Position numbers and translations under genes: made by a program. Source: Citrus sinensis (taxonomy: Eukaryota > Streptophyta > Magnoliopsida > Sapindales > Rutaceae). From it: DNA of 64,000 nucleotides. The stretch spans positions 2,356,001 to 2,420,000 of the forward strand of contig NC_068564.1 of NCBI RefSeq assembly GCF_022201045.2, given 5' to 3'. The notes under the pieces are model-generated. The model saw nothing but the letters and a program-made list of their open reading frames with translations, did no database searches and had not been told where the DNA came from. This document shows positions 52,948 to 64,000 of the stretch, in pieces. Positions within the stretch are counted from its first letter, which is position 1. Each line of letters begins with the position of its first letter.

Positions 52948-54241
52948 ATTTTAAGATCCAGTATTTTATTCTTACTAATTTTAATATCTAAAAATAAAAG
53001 TGCAGCAAATGTTATTTTGCTCAATTTTTTACAGGGACGGATTACCGGTAAATTAACGTAGTAATTAGAGGATTAAATTGATAGAGCACAAAGAATTATG
53101 ATATGATTAAGAGGCTTGAAGCATGCTAACCTTAATTATTATTTGTTATGGACTATGGTCTCAATTGCAAGTAATCTCTCACCTTCAGCTAATTATTGTT
53201 ATGCAATTAAAATATGCTGGTTCAAGAAACAAAAGACTTGGAAAATGAAATGGAAAGAAAGAACATCCACTCGGTGTTTAGCTGCTTTAGAAAGAAAAAA
53301 GAAAGTGACCTGAAAAAGTCTGAAGCTTGGTCAAAATGTAATGAGTTGGCTTTAAAGACGGGTGATTTTCAAATTTGTATGGCTATATAAGCAAGATTAT
53401 AAGTCGAAATCTCGTCCGCTCAAGTCCTATTTAATTTCTTTGAAATTAAATGGGGAACCATGTCCCGCTACATTTTAATCGTTGATGTTTGAGTTTTATT
53501 AAAACATAGATCACTAACAATTCTAATGAATTAAACTATGGGAGTTTAATCCATTAGAATTTAGCATTGCTCGATATTGCAATTAGGCGTATACCGAAAG
53601 TCCTTAAGTCATTACAATTGTAATATCTTAAGTTCTTAATTATACTAAGGCTATGGATTATTGTAATTATAGCATAAATCAGGGTTGTAACTGGAAATTT
53701 TGTACCAAATAAAGGGTTATGAATTAAGATTACGATTCTCTTCTAACCTGATCATGTACTAAGCAAATAGCCTAAATAGTGATTGATAGTTAATTAAAAA
53801 AAGATAAAAAAGTTAAATCTTATCTATATACTATTACCACTAAAAGACATATAGTAAGAGATTTTTAAAAATTCAGTAGAGTTCAGATAAGGAGATGATC
53901 TTATTCCTATAAATTAATATATTTTGAGGTCTACGGGTTATTGAGTATTTGAAATCATTAAAATAGTTGAGTGACGTTTTTTAAAAATCTCTTATATGTA
54001 ATAAAAGAGAGAGTATAAAGCGCATCAAAGATATTACACTTAATTAATACATGTATGATAAGTGTGTACTTATTTCAAAAATAATAATAATATAATTAAT
54101 AATTATATTTAAGTGTAATACCTCTTATTTACTCTAAAATTTCTCCTCTTATTTACTCTAAAATTTCTCATAACAAGAAGTTGAAGCAAACTTTTGTTCT
54201 TTAAGTAAACAATTCTCTACACTGATAGTAGTAAGTATAAT
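52948..54241. other. Intergenic, no gene recognised
   Basis: AT-rich spacer upstream of copy C. The frame at 53116-53313 shows no family resemblance. Sequence near 53267-53420 (for example AAAAAGAAAGTGACCTGAAA) resembles that near 46420-46560, so this is part of the duplicated GT90 upstream block. Confidence 0.5.
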
Positions 54242-54891
54242 GGGTAAAAGCTCGTTTAGTCCCTATATTTTGAAGTTAGTGCTCGTTTAGTCCCTATATT
54301 TTTAAAAATACCTCAAACCATCCCTACCATTAAATTATTGACACTTTTGCCATTATCTTTTGTTCCTTTTAACTTATTTTTATAATATTGCCCTATTATA
54401 ATAATTTTTTAGACATTATTAAAAAGAAAAAAAATAACCCTATTATAATAATTTTTTTAGACATTATTAAAAAGAAAAAAAATAAATTACCACTTTAACA
54501 CCAAAAAATAAAATAAAATAAAAAATATATATATTAATTTTTGTGGAACACACTCTTGAGTTAAAATATTAATTTTTCTAAAAAAATTGATAATGTAATT
54601 TTTTACGATATTAATTTTTTAGACATACGTGAGCTTCCACAAAAATTAATATATACCTTTTTTGTTTTTATTTTATTTTTGAGTTTAATTTGATAATTTA
54701 ATTTTTTATTAATATCTAAAAAAGAAACATTATTATAAAAATGTAATATTGTAAAAGTAAGTTAAAAATAAAAAAAAATAATGGCATAAGTGTCAATATT
54801 TAGTAGCAGGGACATTTTGAGGTGTTTTTAAAAATACAGGGACTAAATGGACACTAACCTCATAATATAGGGACTAAACAAGCTTTTACCC
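54242..54891. mobile_element. 650-bp MITE, Mutator-like, perfect 10-bp target duplication
   Basis: TIRs GGGTAAAAGCTCGTTTAGTC and (right end, reversed) GGGTAAAAGCTTGTTTAGTC bound AT-rich fold-back DNA. TAAGTATAAT flanks both ends exactly (54232-54241 and 54892-54901). The left end holds an extra tandem copy of CTCGTTTAGTCCCTATATTT. No coding capacity. Confidence 0.92.
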
Positions 54892-54901
54892 TAAGTATAA
54901 T

Positions 54902-55929
54902 TGTTGGTCGAAGTAACAAAACATCGACATTAATTATTATAATTATTATTTTCTTCTTTAAAACCGTTATTAACTGTGGGTCTCAGCATGAAGGCTGTCT
55001 CTAGCTCGGTAGCTCGAACAGTATAGTATATGGTGTGATGATGATGGTCCCAAATGAGCACTGCAAATTATTACAATATGTTTTTCTTTTACTGATCATG
55101 AAAGGACATGGGAGAATTATGATACTGCCATCCCATGTTTTCTTTTTTCATCTTCTTTAACCTCATGTTCGGCTTTATAATGGAATATTATATATGATGC
55201 AAAATTTTCACAAGGGGGTGTTTGTCTATCTGCAGGTTCACAGACCCATCTCATATACCCTCATTTATCTGAACAGTTATCATTTTTGTACGCTACATAG
55301 ATTGTTCATAATCTAGTCAATTGGCGGTTTCCTTCGCAGCATATGTATAACTTTTACTTTTTTGAGATTCTTTTCTTTTGTTATGTTACAGTAAAAAAGT
55401 AGATTCCGTTTTCTATTTTGAGAATTCTTTTGCAGAACTGTCAACTGTCAAAGCTGATTCAGTAGTAAAGCTGCGTGGAGTGTAAACTGTGAGGTAGTCA
55501 AACTGTCAAAGGAACAAAATGGCCCGTAACACTTAGTTGGCGCGTTAACATGAGCATTGGCTTATGTTACATAAAATTTCACTTCCTGCAAGTGATTTAA
55601 TCTCCCATTTCACTAGATTTTAATAAATAGAAAGAGTATCTAGGCAGGTCATTTGTCAATAAGTCATGATTGATGCATCTTATGTAATTAGAGCTAATTA
55701 TGAAGGACTATGATAGCCATTTATCAACAATGTTCTTTAGTGGGGATTGATATTCTATTAAATATATGGAAAGAAACTCAAAGACTTATTTTGAGTATGC
55801 ACTACACCATCAGATAATTGAGCAAAATCAAACATTTGGCCCTACTAGTTAGGTTAATGGGAAATTATATTATATATGTTTTTGGTCATGAATATATCTT
55901 GATTTGTGAGTGTCCATGCACGCACCATC

Positions 55930-55964
<35 letters not shown>

Positions 55965-56431
55965 TGGCATTATTTGAATTGAAGCATTGCGTCAACTGAG
56001 CATGCATGAGTGAGAGAGAGAAGGATTAGCAAGACTGGATTTGAGTTTTGGGGCCGGGGGGGCGGGGCACATTGATCATTGATAAAGCAAGCTAGCTAGT
56101 CACGCCTTTACTAATCCACCACGCGTGATCACAACTCTCACCATCTCATGCTTTCAAATTTCAAAACCCAAGGCGCTGCAGCTAGTACTGAAGCAGCCTC
56201 GACACTATTAAAGACGATATAGTACATAATTATTATGTGTATTATATAATTTATATATGGCAACTACAAAACCGTCCACTGTCTCAGTCTCAGTAGAGAG
56301 CCTTAAATGCCCTGCCCTCAAACTCAGCTACCTTGGAATTACTTCACTTGAATCAACTACATAGAGCTTTCTTGTTTCTTTACCTAATCAGTATCTTCTA
56401 ATATCGCTCTCCATCGTCAAAGCTTCAAACC
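54902..56431. other. Upstream region of the HMA/CaaX gene
   Basis: Spacer with a (GA)n microsatellite at 55932-55962 and a G-rich patch near 56049-56068. TATA-like sequence (TATAATTTATATATGG) lies near 56246-56261. No other gene is recognised. Confidence 0.45.
55932..55962. repeat. (GA)n microsatellite
   Basis: About 15 GA units, roughly 470 bp upstream of the HMA/CaaX gene start. Confidence 0.9.
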
Positions 56432-57627
56432 ATGTCTGTAAGTCCATCTTTTTCCACTCACAAACACAATTTTTAACGGATTCATTAATTGATTAAGTAG
56501 TAAATATTAATAGATAATAATGGGGTTTGATAACAAATGTGTTCTGCATGCAGCTGATGGTGGAGGTTAGAGTTCCAAACTTGGACTGCGAGGGCTGTGC
56601 TTCCAAGTGTAAGAGAGCACTCTTCAAGCTCAAAGGTAATCCCTTTTTTCTTTTTGTTTAAAAAAAGAAAATGGTGCCTGGGGTTATTGGGTTACAGGCT
56701 CACTTGTTAATTTGTGGCTTTTCGTTTCCTTGTAAGCGTGATTTGGTCTCTATTAATGTTGCATTAGTTCTTGCTATTGGCAGGCAGCAATCAGCATGCA
56801 TTGATGCTTACATGCACCCTTCGTTTTAATTTCCATTGTGCATATAGCTATCAAAAGTACTCAAAATTTTTCTATTGAGCATTGAGCAAGCATTTGAAGT
56901 TCTTAAAACTTACATCTCTAAGCATATCAATATCTCGGCCACAGCTTGTAAACTTACATCTCTAATCAATGTCTATTTATCTTATTGTGACTTCAATCCA
57001 AATTAAAAGAGCATGCGTTGGGTCAATTCTTTGTCCAAATTGTTGCCTGGGTGGCCTTTCAAAGCCTTGAGGGCCTGTACAGATTTATGAATGAAGGCCC
57101 AACAGAATTCTCTTTCAAGAAACCAAATCAAGCGGAAGGTCTCAAAGCTTAAGCTTCATATTGAATCAAACACATTCATCATGATAGATGTGTTTCGCTC
57201 ATTCAGGCGCATACAGAAAATAGAAAACTCGTTCAAATTTAAGCAGTGTAAGAATATGATTCATCCATAACTTAATTAATTGGGTTTGATTTTATGATGT
57301 TTAGGAGTAGAAGAAGTGGAAATAGAAATGGAGGTGCAAAAGATCACAGTGAGAGGCTACGCACTAGATGAAAAGAAGGTGCTGAAAGCAATTAAAAGAG
57401 CCGGGAAAGCAGCAGAGCCATGGCCGTTTCCAGGATACGCTCATTTTGCCTCATTTTACAAGTATCCAAGCTACATTGTGAACCATTATTATGACACTTA
57501 TGGAGCCACCAATGGGGCACACACTTTCTTTCACACCCCTGCTGTTTACTCTGTTGCCGTGGCCTCAGATGAGGCTGTTGCTTCGCTTTTCAGTGATGAC
57601 AATCCGCATGCCTGCACTATCATGTGA
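56432..57627 (+). CDS. Heavy-metal-associated isoprenylated plant protein (HIPP)
   Basis: Three exons, 56432-56437 (two codons), 56554-56635 and 57305-57627, encode 136 residues. An HMA fold opens the protein: VEVRVPNLDCEGCASKCKRA carries the metal-binding CxxC, followed by the second half VEEVEIEMEVQKITVRGY. The C-terminus ends CTIM, a CaaX box expected to be isoprenylated. Together these define HIPPs, plant metallochaperone-like proteins that sit at membranes or in the nucleus. Metal and partner cannot be told from sequence. The block PWPFPGYAHFASFYKYPSYIVNHYYD is typical of one HIPP subgroup. All splice sites are GT-AG. Confidence 0.92.
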
Positions 57628-59574
57628 TTTGATCATGCATTTGCATTGATACATTGCTTCTTCTTCATGTGTTCTTATGCTTTTTGGTCACGTATTTGTC
57701 GAGTTAGGTACCTTACATACAAATTTTTGTTGTACTATGAGCAATGGAATTTAATTATTATCTTTATTTTTGACTCTGTAATTGCTTTGATTTGCTAGGG
57801 TTATAACTTTATACACAAGTATATAGTTCCGCCATTCCCGAATAATAATATGTTATGAATGCATTTATGTTAAAAAAATTGATAAGATTTGATACTTCAT
57901 ATAGAAATATATGTCATATGATGATCGTTAACTAATTATATTTTCTCACATATAAAAAGTGAAAAAAGAAAAGAGCTCCAATTTTCCAACCTACATTATA
58001 TTTTCGAGTCATAAGATCTTCTGTTCACATGATAATGAAGATTTTCTTTTGTTTGTGCGAAGATCTGACCAATTGAGTGGTGATATTCAAAAATCTAGTT
58101 GGCTTTAATTATTGAATTTTCAATGGTAGGCAAGTCTTCGTTTTACAACATTCAAATCTTGAAAAAAGAAAAAAAGAAAAAGGGAATCTTGGAATTGAAT
58201 AACAAGGGGGTGTCAATTTTGAAAAGGCTTGGCCAACTTTCTCATAACTTTTGCCCCTGAATCATAGACATTTGGCAATCTTTCTTTTGTAATGTAATAG
58301 AAAGAAAAATGAAGAAAAGGTGAAATAAAAGAACCCACTTTGATAAATGATAATCCTAGCTACTGCCCCTTTGTTTTGATGGGGGCAGAAAGTCATAAGG
58401 TTTCAACATCAATGACTCATCAGGATAACAATTTTGTTATGACTTATCAGTTATCCCTCAAGCTATAGCCTTTAAGGGGACAAGATCCCTTGCACGTATG
58501 ATACTATATAACCAAAAATTTACTATCATAATATGAATCGTGTAACAACACAGTAAATTATTTTGGATATTAATGGCCGATTAGATGAAACTGAATTAAA
58601 CTTTAGAGATTCTTCTTAAATGTAAGAGTTTGAAAATTTATTAATTTTATTTTTTTCACTTATATTTAACCTTCAAATATTTATATCAAAATAGAAAAAG
58701 TTAATTTCTGTGACTTTTATTTAAATGAAAAAAATCTAAATATGAAGTAAATATTATATTAAAAAATATCTCCACTAAATATACTTGTTTCATTAACTAT
58801 AAAATCCAATATATATATATATTGACTTACAAGGACATTATTGTCAAATAATCATATTTACAATGTTTTATTTATAAAAACAAACAAAATACCACTTATG
58901 TTCAAATATTAAAAAAAAAGATATTATAATGATATTTATATTCAAATCTATTCACATTTCATCAAATTCTAACTTTTCAGATAGATTAAAAAAAATTACT
59001 CTAACATACCATTGACAAATTAACCATAATATTAATTTAAAAATGAAACTTGTAATAATTAGTCCATGAATATACCTTAATGAGAGTAAAATAATTTCAA
59101 AAAAATAAAAAGAAAACTAGAAGATGACATTGGAACTACAATCTTAAATTAAGACGATAAAATTAACCACAAAATCCAGCCATCAGATTTTCACTTAATA
59201 ATATAGCATTAATGCAACTTTAAATTATATTTATATATATATATATATATATAGAGTTTATCTACAGTATTTTTAGCTATTACCGTAGTACAATTAGATA
59301 GTCAAATTTTATTAACGTTTATTTTATTTTTGACAATCTCATTGGGATTGTGAAGGAAAAATAGGAAAGGGGACCCATCGAAACGAATCAAGTACATCAC
59401 AGTCATTCACCACGCCACCTTTTGTCTCTACAACAACCAAAACTTGGCCATGTGGCCCATAAAACGTGTTCAAAGAAACCACTTATTTCGTGTAAGTATC
59501 CACACCCAAATTTCACTCTCCCACCTGAAACCCGGCTTTCACATATCTCCCCTTTTAAATACTCCACAAGTTCC
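57628..59574. other. Spacer between the two HMA-domain genes
   Basis: AT-rich DNA with a (TA)n run near 59228-59251. No gene or clear transposon is recognised. Confidence 0.5.
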
Positions 59575-59581
59575 TATATAA
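59575..59581 (+). promoter_or_regulatory. TATA box of the HMA-domain gene
   Basis: TATATAA lies 70 bp before the ATG, in a position consistent with a start site near 59605 and a pyrimidine-rich leader. Confidence 0.6.
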
Positions 59582-59644
59582 CCTTCACTTTTCGGATTTC
59601 TCAGTTCCTTTTTTTTTTTTTTTCCATTCATTAATCATCTTCAA

Positions 59645-60194
59645 ATGGCGCAGGTACTCTTTCAGTCTCTCTCTTTGTTTCATCTTTACATTAAGAAACG
59701 CGTTTAACAATTTCTGGTTTGTAATTGAAACATGCAGCAGAAGCTGGTGTTGAAGGTTTTGACCATGACTGATGACAGGACCAAGCAAAAAGCCATAGAA
59801 GCTGCTGCTGATATCTTTGGTATGTATTTAATAATTTATTTATGTTATTGTATATATATATATATATATATTTTAATTCCTTCAACAAGATCGTTAACAA
59901 CAAAATGATCAGGTTTCTGGGTTTCTTTAGTTAGCCAAAAATATTTTAATTCATTAATATATATACAATTGAAATGATGATGATCCAGGAGTTGATTCAA
60001 TTGCTGCTGATTTAAAAGACCAGAAGCTGACAGTGATAGGGCAAATGGACACAGTGGCAGTGGTGAAAAAGCTTAAGAAAGTCGGAAAAGTGGACATTAT
60101 TTCGGTAGGGCCGGCCAAAGAGGAGAAGAAGGAAGAGAAGAAAGAAGAAAAGAAAGAGGAAAAGAAAGATGACAAGAAAGATGAGAAAAAATGA
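59645..60194 (+). CDS. HMA-domain protein without CxxC, Lys/Glu-rich tail
   Basis: Three exons, 59645-59653 (three codons), 59738-59819 and 59989-60194, encode 98 residues. The fold matches plant HMA-domain (HPP/HIPP) proteins: [20 protein letters not shown], then [17 protein letters not shown], then [20 protein letters not shown]. The metal-binding CxxC is replaced by TDDRT, so metal binding through that site is not expected. The last 25 residues are almost all K, E and D, and the protein ends EKK with no CaaX box. Exon 2 follows a tandem CAGCAG acceptor, so isoforms differing by one Gln are possible. Role unknown beyond the family; members of this CxxC-less group are often linked to stress responses. 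Confidence 0.88.
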
Positions 60195-61310
60195 AATCCC
60201 CTGTTTTCTCTCCCTCTTTTTCTTTTTCTTTTTTAATCCTTTTGCTCTAATAAAGTAAAAGTTAGTACTGTTTTATCATTTTTTTTTTCACCTTGGCAAG
60301 ATATGTAATTAAATATGTTGTGAGAACCGCCTAATGGTATAAATATGCGAAGGGGTCGGAGTTTCTTTTTTTTTTTTCCTTTTTTTTTCCAAATATTTTG
60401 AAGTAAATTTGATTTATTTTATGCTTACATATCTAATTTTATCATTATGTTTCTCAAAAACCGAAAAAAAAAAAAGTGATGTGTGAAAGAGAAGTTTGCA
60501 TATTCTGATTTATTTACTGAGCATTTTGCACCTGAAGACCATAAAACTTAGACAATAAACATGTCCATAAATTATAATAATACAAAAATTGTCATATTGC
60601 ATTATCCTTCAAATTAAATTAAAAGCCTAAATGGCTACATGTGTGATTCTTTCTTGTTTGTTCTTTTGTATCTTTTCTGGGTTTTATAAAGCAGAGCGAA
60701 GGTGGTGAATTTTCGTGGGCTCAAATTAAAATTACGTGTATATTTGGGTTGCCTCACTCGGTGAAAATTATAGTGATTGATTGATAATAACATAAAAACT
60801 TTGTGGGTTGACTTTAATAGGCATCGCTGTCTCTCATTCTGCAATCATTTCAATCGGAAGATGATTTCAAAATGTTATTAAACGAAGCACTTCTATACTG
60901 CTTGGAATTGCTTCACACCGTTTCTTGAGTTCGCGATTACAAAAAAAAATTAAAAAAAATCTGTTAAGTATTGTTGCAACACCATGTAAGGCACTGGAAA
61001 GGAGATATAATTTAATTTTAACAGCCGACCAATAAGTGGATCCCGAAATATTAATTTTTTAATATCGAAAAATATTTCCCCGCACCCTTTGCCGCCTTTG
61101 GTTCGACGCTTTACCGTCCAATTCCATCAATTTGCATGGGGAGTGGAAATTTTGAATGGCGTTTAGTAGCCGCCACGTCGCAATCAACATTAGTATTGAG
61201 TTTTTGACAAACCAAAGTGGAATTTCCTGAATCCAACAAATTGTCTTGATTTTTAATAACAAACAAACAAATAAAGAAAGAAAGAAAGAAAGAATTGAAA
61301 GGATTGATAT
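60195..61310. other. Intergenic, no gene recognised
   Basis: T-rich 3' flank of the HMA gene, then AT-rich spacer with an (AAAG)n tract near 61276-61293. The minus-strand frames at 60635-60844 and 61059-61262 have no family resemblance. Confidence 0.5.
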
Positions 61311-62611
61311 ACGAGTGCCAGCAACAGTCGCTTATGCGAGCGACTGTTGCACTCGCTGCTTCTCTGAATGATACGTGTCTTAGAACGTGAATAAATGTGT
61401 CAGGTCATTAAATTAGAAAAGCACTCATATTTTATTTTTTTACACCCTCCACTTGAGCTAAGAAAATTACAACGCTACCCTGATCTTCTTAACATTCACA
61501 GTTACGCTGGCGACCACAACAGCTCATCAAGACATCCTTCGCAGTTTTTGTTTTTCAATTTTTTTATTAATTTTACACTGATTAGTTTTCACAAAAAAAA
61601 AATATTAATTATCTCAAATTTTGACCAAAGCCCCAACCCCCAATTCTTTTTTTAACCATTATTTTAGTAAAGCATTTAACAATTAATTTTTTTTAAAATA
61701 AGATAAAATTATTATAAGATTATGATATGTCTACAAATTTATTTAATATTACAAAGGTCCTAATAATGATTAATTAGGGATAGCTTTTATGAGACTGTAT
61801 TTAATTCAAAAGAAACTTATTTTTTTTTTCATATAAAAAAATATAGAAATAGCAAGTGAGAGAAGAAAATTTTGAGAGACTAAATGATAAGGAGAGTATT
61901 AGATAAAAATAAAAAATGATAGTGATTTTCCTTATCATTAGTCCCCCAAAATTTTATTCTCTTACCTGCTTTTTCTCTATTTCCGGAATAAAAGGTAAGT
62001 CACTTTTGAATTAAATACAATCTATCTTTCTCTATTTCTGGAATAAAAGGTAAGTCACTTTTGAATTAAATACAATCTATCTGTTAATAGTGTTCCAAAG
62101 AGAGTTAAAAAATAATTGTAAAAATGCATTATTGTCCAATAAAATTTATCTACCTCTGCAATATTAAATAATTTTTTAGACGTATCATAATCTTATAATA
62201 ATTTTATCTTATTTTAAAAAATTTAAATTGTAAATGCTTTAATGAAAATAATGATAAAAAGAATGTGGATTAGGACTTTACTCAGAATTTGAGATAATTT
62301 AGAGCAATTTCTTTTGGTGAAAACTAATAAGCGTAATAATTAATAAAAAAAATAAACCTCAAAAGATGGAAGCATAATTCAATCAACGAACCAATTAACC
62401 AAAGTTGATGAGCTGTTGTGGTCATCAACTAGCGTAACTGTGAGTGATAAGAATGCAAGGGTAGCGTTGTAATTTTGTACCTCACGTGGAGGGTGTAAAA
62501 AAAATAAAATATGAATACTTTTCTAATTTAAGGAACTGACACATTTGTTCACGCTCTAAAACACACGATCATCCAAGGAAGCGGCATAAGCGATTGTTGC
62601 TAGCACTCCTC
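61311..62611. mobile_element. 1.3-kb fold-back (long inverted repeat) element
   Basis: Two inverted arms of roughly 600 bp each meet near 61,920. Outer ends are ACGAGTGCCAGCAACAGTCG and, reversed, GAGGAGTGCTAGCAACAATC. Inner pairs include ACAACGCTACCCT with AGGGTAGCGTTGT, and TAAGGAGA with TCTCCTTA-like sequence near the centre. TTGATAT flanks both ends (61304-61310 and 62612-62618). The right arm has a local tandem duplication of about 55 bp near 61,975-62,082. The left tip has its own small hairpin, CAACAGTCGCT with AGCGACTGTTG. No coding capacity. Confidence 0.8.
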
Positions 62612-62618
62612 TTGATAT

Positions 62619-64000
62619 CAATGCTTAAGCGAAGTGCACAATAGTTGGCTAATGACAACAAATACTTGGTGCATTGACGTATTGGGATCATACGGACTCA
62701 TTAGCATCTGTAGAGCTGTTGAAGAATCTAAAGAGGGGAAAAAAACGAAATAGACAAAAAAAAATTGATGCTTCTATTAAAAGGAATCATATGAATTAAA
62801 ACTACTTGGTTTGTCTTGTTAGGCATTGAATTATGGCAGGACGGTTCATAAGACAATGCTTTGGACAAAAGAAAAGAATATCACACAGTAGAGTGCTTAG
62901 CTGGGATGACGATGATGGGAATAACAAAGCACAGGTCATGTATAGATTATTATAAGCTGTCATAACTCTATTTTCAAACCTTGGCCAACATGATTTCACA
63001 CTAGGAGCCTTGGGAACTCTGGATTTCGTACCCCATTTACAGAAACAAAAACACACATGCATCCATGCTTGGACACACTCAGAATAAGATGATGAGAGTA
63101 TGTATAATTGTTGAGAGCATAATAATAATGGTAGGATTGGCTACCAAATATATTTCATAAAGTTGTTTACACAACGTAACACTGAACGAACCCTGTTTGA
63201 GATTGAGATGTTGTGGCTCTCAAGTTTGAATGCACAACCATGCCTAAATGCAATCAGTAGTCCCAAGGGTTATATGGTAGTTTTTTCTACCTGCAGTGGT
63301 TTCAAAACTAAGCAGAAGCATAACAATTACAACCGGGCCACTAAGCGCTGCCGGACTTCTTGAGTAAAGCTCTAGAGCTTGGGTGGCCTATTTACCAATA
63401 AAAACTAGACAAATATCCAGAGAAATCTATAGTTTCAACCAGAACCAGCCAAAGGAAAAATCCATTATATTTCCAGCAGCGGGTCATTATTTTGTTTTAT
63501 ATCTGAAGTCCAGAATGTCGCATACCTGCTGTGTGCAAGAAAGTGTGGAACAACTATAATGTATAAAACTGTTGAGTCACTGGCTTCAGATAAGTAATGC
63601 CCAACACCTGAAAGGGCAAATAGCCTACAGGGAAAAGAACTATGGAAGAAGGAACATCCCAACTTGAGCAATCTATTTAGAAGTACTGAGAATGACCCAG
63701 TCATGGGTTACGAGTTATGACCACTACTATTAAGAATTAAGTTGAGTTTATACCAAAATAATTGAGCAAGTTTCTGTAGTACTCAAATCTAATTAACAAA
63801 ATCTTACCCGAATCACTTGGGCGTCAGATACATAAGATATCGTCATCATTCTCTTTATCTGAGGACTGCTGCTTATGAAGAAGATACAAACAAAGCTAGG
63901 TGACAAGACAGAAAACTTTTTTTTGCAGAAAGGCAACTAAAAAAACTCTCCCTGTCAAGGAGATTCAGGCCAATAATCTGCTGATGAAGGTTTAAATCTG
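62619..64000. other. Right-edge region, no gene recognised
   Basis: This end is less AT-rich than most spacers here. Short frames at 62802-63062 (minus), 63163-63363 (plus) and 63465-63704 (minus) show no domain I recognise and no convincing exon chain. It could be UTR or intron of a gene beyond the edge. Confidence 0.4.

Noticed and set aside
59954-60175. Minus-strand frame rich in Ser-Phe repeats
   Set aside because: It is the antisense of the Lys/Glu-rich tail of the HMA-domain gene.

Overview
The window is nuclear DNA from a dicot plant. The genes have many AT-rich introns with GT-AG ends, the intergenic DNA is about two-thirds A+T, and small inverted-repeat transposons are abundant. Protein families and exon layouts are typical of eudicots. 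The overall look suggests a woody rosid such as Citrus, but that is an impression and not proven here.

Left part (1-7,000). A minus-strand Brr2-type spliceosomal helicase gene runs off the left edge and carries an in-frame stop at codon 21. A complete six-exon LHCB7 gene (light-harvesting chlorophyll-binding protein) lies on the plus strand at 3519-6546, followed by a 202-bp MITE with a clean target duplication.

Middle left (8,000-18,350). About 10.3 kb is a tandem array of five ~1.89-kb units plus a decayed sixth. No coding capacity is visible. Each unit appears to be built from older hAT-like MITE sequence. The outer units keep variants that the inner ones lack, and units 3 and 5 share private variants.

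Centre (19,400-34,400). An AAE3-type oxalyl-CoA synthetase gene (+) is followed by a beta-tubulin gene (-), a five-knuckle CCHC zinc-finger gene (+) and a pollen-type actin-depolymerizing factor gene (+).

Right centre (34,880-52,950). Three tandem minus-strand copies of a GT90 (Rumi/DUF821-like) O-glucosyltransferase gene. The first is intact. The second is open throughout but has a GC splice donor in intron 3. The third is a pseudogene with several frameshifts, nonsense codons and a lost splice acceptor, with hAT MITEs in its introns.

Right part (53,000-64,000). Two neighbouring plus-strand genes encode heavy-metal-associated (HMA) domain proteins. One has CxxC and a CaaX box; the other lacks both and ends in a Lys/Glu-rich tail. 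A 1.3-kb fold-back element follows, and then DNA in which I recognise no gene.

The genes serve unrelated housekeeping or plant-specific roles (splicing, light harvesting, oxalate catabolism, cytoskeleton, RNA binding, glycosylation, metal binding) and do not form a pathway. I found no convincing undescribed system. The items most worth checking are the Brr2-like nonsense codon, the 1.89-kb array and the decaying GT90 cluster.
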